Source: Acidobacteriota bacterium (GTDB lineage: Bacteria > Acidobacteriota > Vicinamibacteria > Vicinamibacterales > UBA2999). From it: 64,000 nucleotides of DNA. Position numbers and translations under genes: made by a program. Below the pieces are notes generated by a model. It did no database searches. It saw nothing but the letters and a program-made list of their open reading frames with translations, and was not told the origin of the DNA. Below are positions 56,564-64,000 of the stretch, piece by piece. The stretch lies in contig JACPTI010000102.1 in assembly GCA_016192845.1 (NCBI GenBank), positions 1 to 64,000 of the forward strand, given 5' to 3'. Position 1 is the stretch's first letter, and each line of letters opens with the position of its first letter.

Positions 56564-59452
56564 TCAGAACCTGAGCCGCACCTGCACCTCCACCCGTCGG
56601 TTGCCCGCGCCGGGCGCCGGCTTGTAGGCATCCGCCAGAGAATTTGCGCGCCCGAAAAACGGCGACGTCAGGACACCGATGGGCGTTGCCGGATTCGTCC
56701 GGTTCAAGAGATTCCGGGCGGTCACCGAGAGCGTCACGTTGTATCGCTTCTCGGTGAGGGTATCTGACAGTGGGGCGCGAACAGCGCCGCCCCCTCGTCC
56801 GCTCGGCGGGCCGCCCTTGGACGTGCTGGCGCCAAAGCTGAAGACTCTGCTCAAGCGAAGGTTCGCTGTAAAGTAGCCCGGTCCGACCGCGTAGTTGCGT
56901 GGAATGATCGCTTCCCACAGGGGATCCGTATCGAACACGCCGAGCCCCGTCACAACAGCCGCGCCGCTCAGATCGGTTGCGAACGCGGGACGTTCCGTCA
57001 AGAGGGTGTCGCCATTGGTATCTGTACCCGTCGTGACGTTGAACGGCGTTCCCGAACGGGCCGCGATGTACGGGCTGAGGAGAAACCGCCCCGGGGCCGC
57101 GATGGAGGCACCCAGTACCAGGCGGTGCCGCTCGTCCAAGACAGACCTCCCATATTCAGCACGATCGCTGTACGAGTCGGCGGGAAACGTCGTAGGACCA
57201 TCGGTGTTGCTACGCGCATACGTCAAGACGTACACCGTGAACAGGGTGAGGCTGGGGTGGAAGCGGCTCGTCACATTCGTGTTCCATTGGTATTGATTGA
57301 GGATGCCGGTCGACTCGTATTGGAGAATGGGCGCGGGGCCATACGGTCCAACCCCACTGGTCGAGACGCCCGGTACAAACGTTCCAGGTAACGGGGCGTT
57401 GATATTGCGAGAGCGCAAGAGATGCAGGCCCCGGGAGTTACTCACGGTACTGGTGACCGCCGTCTTGAACGGGAGGAGGCGCTCGAATCCGATCGAGGTT
57501 TGAATCACATAGGGCTCGCGCACATCCGGAGCGACCCTTCGGATCGTCGGCGGCAACTGGCTGCTCGTGAGTGTCTCAACGGAGGGCACCAGGGGGAAGA
57601 AATCGGGGTTGCGAATGACGTACTGCTGCTGATTCAACCCGTTTTGCCGGACGGCCTGCAGTGTCAGCTTTTCGCTGAACCGATCGTAAAAGACGCCCAT
57701 ACCGGCTCGCAGCGCCACTTTCTTCGTATTGGGCCCACCCGGGGCCCACGCGAAGCTGACCCGCGGCGCAAAGTCCTTCCAGAAGTGAATGTTGTTCTGC
57801 CACTCATAGCGCAATCCCAGGCTCAGCCTGATATTCGGGCGTACTCTCCAGTCGTCCTGAATGAATACCCCCAGATCGGTCTGGCGGACGCGCGCCTTCG
57901 GGTTGCCGGACGTGATCGAAAACTGGCTGGCGCCACCACCGAGCGCGCGGATCTGCGCGGCCGTCACGCCCTGGCCGTGGAGCAGGACGGTGCGGCGATA
58001 TTGTTCGAGCCCGCTGATCTGGATCATGACGAGCTGACCCGACGCGTCGCGCACGATCTGGTTGACGGCATCCAACTGCGGCGCGGAGCGGCCAGAAAAC
58101 CTGAACGTGCCACCGAAATTCTGCGGCGAATTGTCGGAAATCGCCGCGGTGCGTACACGCCCGCCCCACCTCAGTGAATGCCCGCTCGAAACGCGATACG
58201 TGTAATTCTGAATCTCCCATCGATCCTGCGCGATCACGGCGTGTCCGATTTCGGCGCCGCCGCCAATGAACGCGTCGCTCACGTTGATGGTAGGTACGGA
58301 ATTGTTGCCGCGTGCATCCGTAGATGTCCTGACGAATTGGATACGGGTTTCATTGATCAGTCGAGAGCTGAGCACGGCTGTTTCCGTTACTTGGACGATC
58401 TGCTCGGTCTCCAGCGTGTTGTAGCCGCGCGCAGGCACCGACAGCCCTCCCACACCGGCGTTGTCGACGCCGACGCGGGTGCGGGCGTAACGGCCCACCA
58501 CTGTGTTGTTGGGGCTGATCTGGTAATCGAGGCGTTGACTGATGCTCGTGCGACCCTGTGCCGTGGGGACCGCCTCGCGGAGCGGCACGCTGTTCAGCGC
58601 GCTGTCAAGAATCGTCGCGGCCATCGGTTCCTTGGTGCCGATCTCCCGCGTTTCCAGGTCCACGAGGAACGAGCCGCGTTTGCCAAGCGGCCCACCCAGG
58701 TTCCCGCCGGACAGCCATTCCTGGAAGAGGGGCCGATTCAAGAGGTGAAACGGATTGCGCGAATTGAACGTGCCCAACCCCACATTGAGCGACAGTTGGC
58801 CGCGCAGCTTGTCTGTCCCTGGCTTGGTGAACACCTCGATTCGTCCGAAGCCCACGCGATCATTGACCGCCGAAAACGGATTCTGATTCGTACGGAACTC
58901 CTTGACGGACGCTTTGGGCGGAAGGCGGCCGGCAGTAAATCCATCGACGAATATCTGAGCGCCTTGGGGGGCGCCGGAGACTCCCGCCAGCGCCTCCAAA
59001 TCAGCGGCGAGGTCGTCGGGATCGTCGGGCAGCGCCTCGAAGTCGGAGTCGACCACGACGGTCCCTCGATGAAAGGTGGGTTCGTACTGGATGAGAATCT
59101 CTTCCTTGATCGGCGCAATGCTCAGGACGATCGGAAGCGTGGTGATGCGCCCCGCCGCGATGTCGACCACGATGTTTTCGTACAGCGTGAACCCAGGGAA
59201 AGAGGCGCGGACCGTGTAACGGCCCGGCGCGAGACCCGTGAATACATAGGTGCCCGTCGCATCGGTGGCGACAGTCGTGGTGTTCTCTCGGACATCAGTG
59301 GCGGTGACGATGGCGCCGGGCAGCGCCCCGCCCGTCGCATCGATGATCCGGCCTGTGATCGTATCGGCTGCTTGCTGCGCCCGCACCGGGTCGATCGCGA
59401 GCGCCGTTGCAAGGAAGCTTGCGGACGCCAGAACGAGTCTGTGCGGCCTCAT
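56564..59452 (-). CDS. TonB-dependent receptor with carboxypeptidase-like N-terminal domain
   Basis: 962 residues: a signal peptide (LVLASASFLATALAIDPVRA), carboxypeptidase-regulatory-like domain (about 30-110: ITGRIIDATGGALPGAIVTA, GTYVFTGLAPGRYTVRASFP), plug (GVSGAPQGAQIFVDGFTAGR, FGRIEVFTKPGTDKLRGQLS) and a 22-strand barrel ending RRVEVQVRLRF. It would import a ligand with energy from TonB. Such receptors are abundant in Acidobacteriota. It starts 3 bases after the DUF5666 gene, so the two are an operon. Confidence 0.92.
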   Translation of the reverse strand: MRPHRLVLASASFLATALAIDPVRAQQAADTITGRIIDATGGALPGAIVTATDVRENTTTVATDATGTYVFTGLAPGRYTVRASFPGFTLYENIVVDIAAGRITTLPIVLSIAPIKEEILIQYEPTFHRGTVVVDSDFEALPDDPDDLAADLEALAGVSGAPQGAQIFVDGFTAGRLPPKASVKEFRTNQNPFSAVNDRVGFGRIEVFTKPGTDKLRGQLSLNVGLGTFNSRNPFHLLNRPLFQEWLSGGNLGGPLGKRGSFLVDLETREIGTKEPMAATILDSALNSVPLREAVPTAQGRTSISQRLDYQISPNNTVVGRYARTRVGVDNAGVGGLSVPARGYNTLETEQIVQVTETAVLSSRLINETRIQFVRTSTDARGNNSVPTINVSDAFIGGGAEIGHAVIAQDRWEIQNYTYRVSSGHSLRWGGRVRTAAISDNSPQNFGGTFRFSGRSAPQLDAVNQIVRDASGQLVMIQISGLEQYRRTVLLHGQGVTAAQIRALGGGASQFSITSGNPKARVRQTDLGVFIQDDWRVRPNIRLSLGLRYEWQNNIHFWKDFAPRVSFAWAPGGPNTKKVALRAGMGVFYDRFSEKLTLQAVRQNGLNQQQYVIRNPDFFPLVPSVETLTSSQLPPTIRRVAPDVREPYVIQTSIGFERLLPFKTAVTSTVSNSRGLHLLRSRNINAPLPGTFVPGVSTSGVGPYGPAPILQYESTGILNQYQWNTNVTSRFHPSLTLFTVYVLTYARSNTDGPTTFPADSYSDRAEYGRSVLDERHRLVLGASIAAPGRFLLSPYIAARSGTPFNVTTGTDTNGDTLLTERPAFATDLSGAAVVTGLGVFDTDPLWEAIIPRNYAVGPGYFTANLRLSRVFSFGASTSKGGPPSGRGGGAVRAPLSDTLTEKRYNVTLSVTARNLLNRTNPATPIGVLTSPFFGRANSLADAYKPAPGAGNRRVEVQVRLRF

Positions 59453-59455
59453 GCT

Positions 59456-60694
59456 TCACGGCAAGCTGATATCGAAGAAATCCCACGCGCCCCCGATTTG
59501 CGGCGGGCCCTCCGGCGTCTGCGCCAGGAGCGGCTCGACACCGGCCAGCATCACGATGGCGGTGGCACGGGACGGGTCCGGCCCGACCGTGCACAGCACG
59601 ATCACGGCCTCGCCCTCTTTCAATTCGCCGAATTTCAGCGCGGGCATCCGTTCGACGTCCAACGACAGGCCCCCCTGGGGCGCGGTCAGGACTGGTGGCT
59701 TTCCCGGCCCGGCGCTGCCTGCGCCCGCCGTGCCGCCACTGCCCCCTCGGCCCGACTGTCCAGCAGACGACGCCCCTTGGGTCGAAGCCGTACCCGACCG
59801 TCCCCCGGAGCTCGCGCCCGCACCAGCGGCCGCAGTGTTCGGTGGACGAGCCGGGCTTGCGGATGGCTTCACCGGAGGCAGGCGACGGACCATGGTGTCT
59901 GGAGTAATGCGGACCGTCACCTGCCGTTTGCTTTGCAGATCCGTCATCCTGATTTCACGTCCCGCGGCGTCGATTCCATTGATCAACCCTGGAATATTGC
60001 GAAACGATCCCGAGACGATCTCTTCCGGCTTGATGCGCGTGCCATCCGAGCTTTTTTCACCCAGAATGCGAAGCGAATCTCCGACTTTCAGCTCGCCAAA
60101 TGAGCTTGGGCGCGCCTGACCAAACTGAACCGAGTCGGCGGCGTACCGGCGGAAGATCGCACGCCGAGACGACTCGATGAATACAGCTCGTGCCCCTTCG
60201 CGCGAGCGTACCAAGACGGTGATCTCTTGCGTGTCGGGCTTGAGCGCCGTCACGGTGCCCGCCACGGAGCGCTTCTGCCAATCCGCCCGATCACGCTCGC
60301 GCTTCTGTGCCAGATCCGCCTTGGTCATCACAATGACCGCGAGCGCCGGAATCGACGTGCGATCCTCGGCTACCCGTCCTCGCGCGTACACGCGGTCGCC
60401 CACACTGATTTGATCCGGAGTGATTGTTGTGGCTTTTTTCAGGTCTGTTTCGCCCGGAGGCACGCGCAGATACAGGGTCTTATCTTGCAGAATGACGATG
60501 GCCGTGCCGCCACCATCCACTTTCACGGTGAGCCGTTTGCCGGCCGGATCAGTAGCCGTGACCTCTCCGATCACGCGCTCCAGCAGAGTGTCCAGAGTCC
60601 CAGGAGTATCCTGAGTCGGCTCCTGCGCCCTTCCCGGAAGGCTCGCCGCCAATGCCAAGCACAACGCGGCCACAATTCCAAGACGCTCCCGCAT
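59456..60694 (-). CDS. Exported DUF5666-domain protein
   Basis: 412 residues: a signal peptide (LGIVAALCLALAASLPGRAQ), then beta-barrel OB-fold-like repeats: VIGEVTATDPAGKRLTVKVD, ISVGDRVYARGRVAEDRTSI, SVAGTVTALKPDTQEITVLV and GELKVGDSLRILGEKSSDGT. These are DUF5666-type modules, which are periplasmic beta-sandwiches. A Gly/Ser-rich linker (about residues 275-335) separates the last domain. The gene is first of a two-gene operon with the TonB receptor, so it may aid substrate handling. Confidence 0.8.
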   Translation of the reverse strand: MRERLGIVAALCLALAASLPGRAQEPTQDTPGTLDTLLERVIGEVTATDPAGKRLTVKVDGGGTAIVILQDKTLYLRVPPGETDLKKATTITPDQISVGDRVYARGRVAEDRTSIPALAVIVMTKADLAQKRERDRADWQKRSVAGTVTALKPDTQEITVLVRSREGARAVFIESSRRAIFRRYAADSVQFGQARPSSFGELKVGDSLRILGEKSSDGTRIKPEEIVSGSFRNIPGLINGIDAAGREIRMTDLQSKRQVTVRITPDTMVRRLPPVKPSASPARPPNTAAAGAGASSGGRSGTASTQGASSAGQSGRGGSGGTAGAGSAGPGKPPVLTAPQGGLSLDVERMPALKFGELKEGEAVIVLCTVGPDPSRATAIVMLAGVEPLLAQTPEGPPQIGGAWDFFDISLP

Positions 60695-60882
60695 ACCGAC
60701 ACTTCCTCTCCGTAAACGGGATCCGCGCCATCCGCGCTCAGGCCACCACGGGGACCTGGGGACACTTTAAATGAAAAGGAGTCAGCGGTGTAACAAAAAC
60801 GTCCTTGGCGAACTAGTCGTTCGGATCGTTCGGAATCGTTCGGGCCCGCCGAGCTGCTTGCGGGTGATTCGAATCGGCCGCC
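60695..60882. other. Intergenic region, likely operon promoter
   Basis: About 190 bases, less GC-rich than surroundings (AACAAAAACGTCCTTGGC and ACACTTTAAATGAAAAGG). On the minus strand it contains three near-repeats of CCGAACGA. It should hold the promoter for the DUF5666/TonB operon. No gene was seen. Confidence 0.5.
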
Positions 60883-61215
60883 TCAGTTCTCGCTCCGGAA
60901 CCGTCGCCCGAACGCCGTCAGCGCCGCCGTCTGCCCGTCCGTCTTGCTCTGGGCCAGAGCGTCGGTCAGCATCGTGGCGGTCAGCCTGCGCAGGAATCGA
61001 CTTTCAGCGATCTCGTGGTACCGCCCGGCCGTGAGCTCATAGAACCGTGCAATCTTGCCGTCGTACCGCCAGATCTCCGGCACCTCGAGCGCGGCATAAA
61101 TCGGGAACTTGCTCAACGACTCGTTCGTGATGTCGATCTCGACCGCGACGTCCGGGGCGGGATCCGACTCGAGATCGATATTCCGCTTGCCGATCGCCAG
61201 GGGCGCGAACAGCCG
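60883..61215 (-). pseudogene. Uma2-family nuclease, 5'-truncated
   Basis: The minus strand gives NRLFAPLAIGKRNIDLESDP, APDVAVEIDITNESLSKFPI and YAALEVPEIWRYDGKIARFY, the typical second half of Uma2 (PD-(D/E)XK-like) proteins (LE.DP.PDLVVEIDIT...S....IYAALGVPEVWR). About 110 codons remain of some 190; the N-terminal part ends at about 61215, where the DNA changes to a kinase-propeller sequence. The catalytic D and ExD region is kept, but the gene has lost its start. Confidence 0.75.
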
Positions 61216-61227
61216 GTTCCTGTGCCG

Positions 61228-62087
61228 CCTCGCGTCTATGTCTATCCACGCGTTTCACCCGATGGAAGTCGGATCGCGGTGTTCGTGGCCGACGAGGAAC
61301 AGGACATCTGGGTGGCGAACCCCGGGCGGCAAACGCTGACGCGCTTGACATTCGAGCCAGCCGGGGACACGTACCCCGTATGGTCGTCCGATAGCGGGCG
61401 AATCATATTCACCTCGCAACGTGTTGGGGCGAGTGGACTGTACTGGCAGCCCGCCGATGGAACGGGCATCGCCGAGCGACTAATCTAACCGAAAGCGCCA
61501 GTCTGCAAAATCCGGCGCCGACCGACATCTCGCCGGATGGAATGCGACTTGTGGTCAATGACTTTGGTGGCAGCAACAGGAGCGACATCAAGACGGTAGC
61601 CCTGAGTGGGAACCGCGAGGTCCGGCCGCTGGTGCAGACGCCGTTCAACGAGCGCAATGGCGCCGTCTCGCCGGATGGGCAGTGGCTGGCATACGAGTCG
61701 GACAGCTCCGGGCGGCTCGAGATTTACGTGCGGCGGTTTTCGGATCCCGCCAGCGGTCAGTGGCAAGTGTCAACCGCGGGGGGCACGCGTCCGCTGTGGG
61801 CGAGGGATAGCAGGGAACTGTTCTACCTCGGGCTGGATGGGGCACTCATGCGAGTGCCCGTCGACGCGGCTGGAACGGCGTGGAACGCCGGAACGCCAAT
61901 GAAGCTCCTCGAGTCGCGCTACTTCGGTACCGGTTCGAATCCAGGGCGGACTTACGACATTTCCCCCGACGGCCAGCGCTTCCTGATGATCAAGGTGGCG
62001 GGCACCGACCAGACCGCCGCACCGCCACACATTGTCGTCGTGCAAAACTGGTTCGAGGAGCTGAAGCGGCTGGTGCCGGTCCCATAG
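61228..62087 (+). pseudogene. PD40 beta-propeller remnant of a Ser/Thr kinase
   Basis: Two frames: 61228-61488 encodes PRVSPDGSRIAVFVADEEQD, WVANPGRQTLTRLTFEPAGD, SQRVGASGLYWQPADGTGIA; then after a frame break near 61478-61488 the other frame gives SPDGMRLVVNDFGGSNRSDI, AVSPDGQWLAYESDSSGRLE, ISPDGQRFLMIKVAGTDQTA up to 62087. These are the C-terminal WD40-like repeats of Acidobacteriota receptor kinases (same type as the gene at 62890). The kinase domain is missing and the 5' end abuts the Uma2 remnant. Confidence 0.8.
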
Positions 62088-62100
62088 CAGGGCCGGCCCG

Positions 62101-62514
62101 TTACGGAACGAGCTGAAACCGTTTCCTGTGTGCCGTGCGATACGTGGAAAACCCGCGGCGATCCAACGTGAGAATCTCCACGACCCCCAGTTCGTCGGCC
62201 AGCAGGACGAGCGTAGCATCGGCGAAATCCATCGGCGTGTCCCGGTACTTCCGCATCAACGCTGCCGCCCGCCGAACGGCATCAGGCTGGGTCATCTCCA
62301 CGACACGGAGGCCGGTGGCCTCGACAAATTCCGCCAGCGACTCAGGACCCTCAGGTGCCTCGGCGAGCAGATGCATCGCTTCGGTGATCACAGCGCCGGT
62401 GGTGACCAGTTGTCCTGAAAACTCCTCGAGTGCCTGGGCCACGGCGCCGTGCTTCGGATCGGCACGGTCGAGGTAGGCCACGAGCGGGCCGGTATCGATC
62501 AGGCAGGTCTTCAC
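62101..62514 (-). CDS. vapC: VapC-family PIN toxin
   Basis: 137 residues from GTG 62514, in a GTGA overlap with the antitoxin stop. KTCLIDTGPLVAYLDRADPK carries the first metal aspartate, TTGAVITEAMHLLAE the glutamate, PMDFADATLVLLADELG and ILTLDRRGF the later acidic residues. This is a complete PIN-domain ribonuclease. A longer version from ATG 62547 would overlap the antitoxin by 37 bases. It is convergent with the PD40 remnant. Confidence 0.87.
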   Translation of the reverse strand: MKTCLIDTGPLVAYLDRADPKHGAVAQALEEFSGQLVTTGAVITEAMHLLAEAPEGPESLAEFVEATGLRVVEMTQPDAVRRAAALMRKYRDTPMDFADATLVLLADELGVVEILTLDRRGFSTYRTAHRKRFQLVP

Positions 62515-62738
62515 CGCCAGTTGCGGTCTCTGAGAGTCCGACGCCATCCGGACGTGGGGCGAGGAAGCTGCAGCCGGCCCTTGAGCCGGCGCGCGCGGCG
62601 ACCGAGCGGTTCATCCGTGACCGCCTGCTCGATCAGGTCTCGCACCAGTTCCGACTTTGTTTTGCCGAGCGCCCGCGCCCGAACGGTCAGGGCCTGGTCC
62701 TGGCCGGTCCCCAGGCGAATCGTCAGGATCCTTTCCAT
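62511..62738 (-). CDS. vapB: VapB-like ribbon-helix-helix antitoxin
   Basis: 75 residues: MERILTIRLGTGQDQALTVR then ARALGKTKSELVRDLIEQAV is a ribbon-helix-helix with the usual RI..RL start. The C-terminal tail (LGRRARRLKGRLQLPRPTSG) is very basic and would contact the toxin. It comes first and overlaps the vapC start by 4 bases. Autoregulation is usual; no operator was identified. Confidence 0.82.
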   Translation of the reverse strand: MERILTIRLGTGQDQALTVRARALGKTKSELVRDLIEQAVTDEPLGRRARRLKGRLQLPRPTSGWRRTLRDRNWR

Positions 62739-62889
62739 ACCTTCAGTATAACCCCCTGTACGACAGCCGTCATACAGCGGCTACGCGATTCGCGGACCAC
62801 ATCTGGTCATCCACTGAGGCTCTCGAGGGGGCTGTCGGCGGGCGTTCTATGGCACAATCTGCCGCATCGGATCGCCGATCGCGGATGCG

Positions 62890-64000
62890 ATGTCACTGAA
62901 CCCAGGAACGCGCCTCGGCGTCTATGAGGTCGTGGCCGCCATCGGCCAGGGCGGCATGGGGGAGGTCTACCGCGCGCGCGACACGAAGCTCGATCGCGAC
63001 GTGGCGATCAAGATCCTGCCGGAGGCGTTCGCGCACGACCCGGAGCGCGTGGCGCGGTTCCAGCGCGAGGCGAAGACGCTCGCCGCGCTCAATCACCCGA
63101 ACATCGGCGGCATCTACGGCCTGGAGGAATACACAAGCGTGGTGTCCGGCTTCAGCCGGACCGGCGCAGCGCTCGTCCTGGAACTGGTGGAAGGGCCGAC
63201 GCTCGCCGACCGCATCGCGCGCGGGCCGATTCCTCTCAACGAGGCACTCGCGATCGCGCGGCAGATTGCCGAGGCGCTGGAGGCGGCACACGAGCACGGG
63301 ATCATCCACCGGGATCTGAAACCTGCGAACATCAAGGTGCGCGAGGACGGCACCGCGAAGGTGCTCGACTTCGGGCTGGCCAAGGCCCTTGGCCCGGCTG
63401 AAGCCGGACACCAAGTCCCGCAGGGTGGGGGCGATCGTGGCGTCCGGCTTCAGCCGGACCTGACCGCGTCGCCGACGCTGAGCATGAGGACGACGCAAGC
63501 GGGCGTCGTCCTCGGGACAGCCGCCTACATGAGTCCCGAGCAGGCCAAAGGGAAGCTCGCCGACAAGCGCAGCGACGTATGGGCTTTTGGATGTGTGGTG
63601 TACGAGATGTTGACCGGTCGGCGGGCATTTGAAGGCGATGACGTCACTGACGTGCTCGTGTCAGTGCTTGGCAAAGAGCCGGACTGGCGCGCCCTACCCG
63701 ATAACACTCCTCCGGCGATTCGAAGATTAGTGCGGCGGTGCTTGGAGAAGGATCGGAAGGAACGCCTGCCGGACATCGGCGTGGCGCGCCTTGAGATCAA
63801 GGAGGCGGCAACCATACCGCGGACTGAAGCCGTCGCACCGCTGCCTGTCCGCCGGGTTCGCGTGTGGCAGCGGCCTGCCGCCGCTGCCAGCATTGGGGTG
63901 AGTATCGCTGCGGCAACCGGGCTGGCTGTCTGGGGCCTGATCCGTCCCGCTCCAGCAGCACTCGTGCGGTTGACGGTGACGCCGCCTGCCGGCCAAGTGG
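62890..64000 (+). CDS. Receptor-type Ser/Thr protein kinase, partial
   Basis: At least 370 residues, cut by the window edge. The kinase domain has GQGGMGEVY (19-27), K41, E60, HRDLKPANIK (140-149), DFGLAK (160-165) and SPE (215-217), all intact. Membrane segment at about 335-353 (SIGVSIAAATGLAVWGLI), then a start of the outside region. Two REP-derived inserts lie in frame: residues 85-91 (VSGFSRT) and about 168-190 (the activation segment). This is the PknB-like type with a C-terminal PD40 sensor. ATG at 62890. Confidence 0.9.
   Translation, partial: MSLNPGTRLGVYEVVAAIGQGGMGEVYRARDTKLDRDVAIKILPEAFAHDPERVARFQREAKTLAALNHPNIGGIYGLEEYTSVVSGFSRTGAALVLELVEGPTLADRIARGPIPLNEALAIARQIAEALEAAHEHGIIHRDLKPANIKVREDGTAKVLDFGLAKALGPAEAGHQVPQGGGDRGVRLQPDLTASPTLSMRTTQAGVVLGTAAYMSPEQAKGKLADKRSDVWAFGCVVYEMLTGRRAFEGDDVTDVLVSVLGKEPDWRALPDNTPPAIRRLVRRCLEKDRKERLPDIGVARLEIKEAATIPRTEAVAPLPVRRVRVWQRPAAAASIGVSIAAATGLAVWGLIRPAPAALVRLTVTPPAGQV
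63144..63161. repeat. REP palindrome inside kinase gene
   Basis: GTCCGGCTTCAGCCGGAC is read in frame as part of VVSGFSRTG. The same palindrome with GTGGT before it occurs at 63442 and, reversed, at 47249. It sits in the loop between beta strands 4 and 5 of the N-lobe. Confidence 0.88.
63393..63460. repeat. Inverted REP pair (REPIN-like) inside kinase gene
   Basis: CCCGGCTGAAGCCGGACA (63393-63410) and GTCCGGCTTCAGCCGGACC (63442-63460) are oppositely oriented REP units around about 31 bases, the arrangement of REPIN elements. They encode about residues 168-190, between DFGLAK and the activation segment end. The frame is kept. Confidence 0.85.

Noticed and set aside
58178..60103. Long plus-strand frame opposite the TonB receptor
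   Set aside because: It is antisense to the receptor and DUF5666 genes, both of which have convincing domains and signal peptides.

Overview
The window reads as chromosome from a high-GC Gram-negative bacterium, most likely an Acidobacteriota of the Vicinamibacteria type. The grounds are gene content: a Pkn-type Ser/Thr kinase and a stray PD40 propeller of the same kind, a TonB-dependent receptor with an N-terminal carboxypeptidase-like domain, secreted DUF1592/DUF1552/ankyrin proteins, a PHM-like secreted cytochrome, Abhydrolase_10, tripartite tricarboxylate transporter genes and many secreted 'GRWEGDTLVV' proteins. No rRNA, tRNA, CRISPR array, integrase or intact transposase was seen. The assignment is by recognition, not by a search.

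Layout. 1-5.3 kb is accessory: an HNH-like zinc protein, four toxin-antitoxin loci (ParDE-like, DUF104/PIN, UPF0175 with a truncated DUF3368 partner, HicAB), two tandem copies of an Imm1-like gene and three copies of a degenerate repeat. 5.3-10 kb (minus strand) is a BlaI / M56 peptidase / radical SAM-B12 / periplasmic-protein operon with a palindromic operator. 10-13.5 kb holds regulators and small nucleic-acid proteins (winged helix, Crp/Fnr, RRM, zinc ribbon, omega-like subunit). 13.6-19.1 kb looks like a decaying catabolic locus: a cyclase and an MFS transporter that both lack their middles, a VOC tail, and an intact secreted flavoprotein. 19.1-23 kb has a MetE-like methyltransferase and a tandem pair of secreted paralogues. 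23-31 kb is a plus-strand run of exported proteins (DUF1592 cytochrome, DUF1552, ankyrin, PHM-like cytochrome and partner). 31-43.3 kb holds a hydrolase, VOC dioxygenase, HbpS-like protein, VOC protein, Gfo/Idh dehydrogenase and TctCBA. 43.3-56.5 kb holds quinone oxidoreductase, envelope proteins, a beta-propeller cytochrome, phenylalanine hydroxylase, a PQQ dehydrogenase and an exported metallo-beta-lactamase-fold protein. 56.5-64 kb has a TonB receptor/DUF5666 pair, a scar joining Uma2 and kinase-propeller remnants, VapBC, and a kinase cut by the window edge.

Most proteins after 14 kb carry signal peptides, and several are c-type cytochromes, flavoproteins or quinoproteins, so the common theme is periplasmic oxidation and uptake of organic compounds (inference).

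The most striking non-genic signal is repeats of three kinds. (1) Heptanucleotide tandem repeats fill intergenic gaps at five loci, two of them between convergent stops and three of them running right up to a start codon. (2) REP-like palindromes with core GGCTTCAGCC occur between genes and, as a single copy plus an inverted pair, in frame inside the kinase. (3) A second palindrome family (GGGGTCCCCATCGCGC) occurs between genes and in frame inside the DUF1592 cytochrome gene. A secreted protein family is present in five copies, two of them a tandem gene-plus-promoter duplication.
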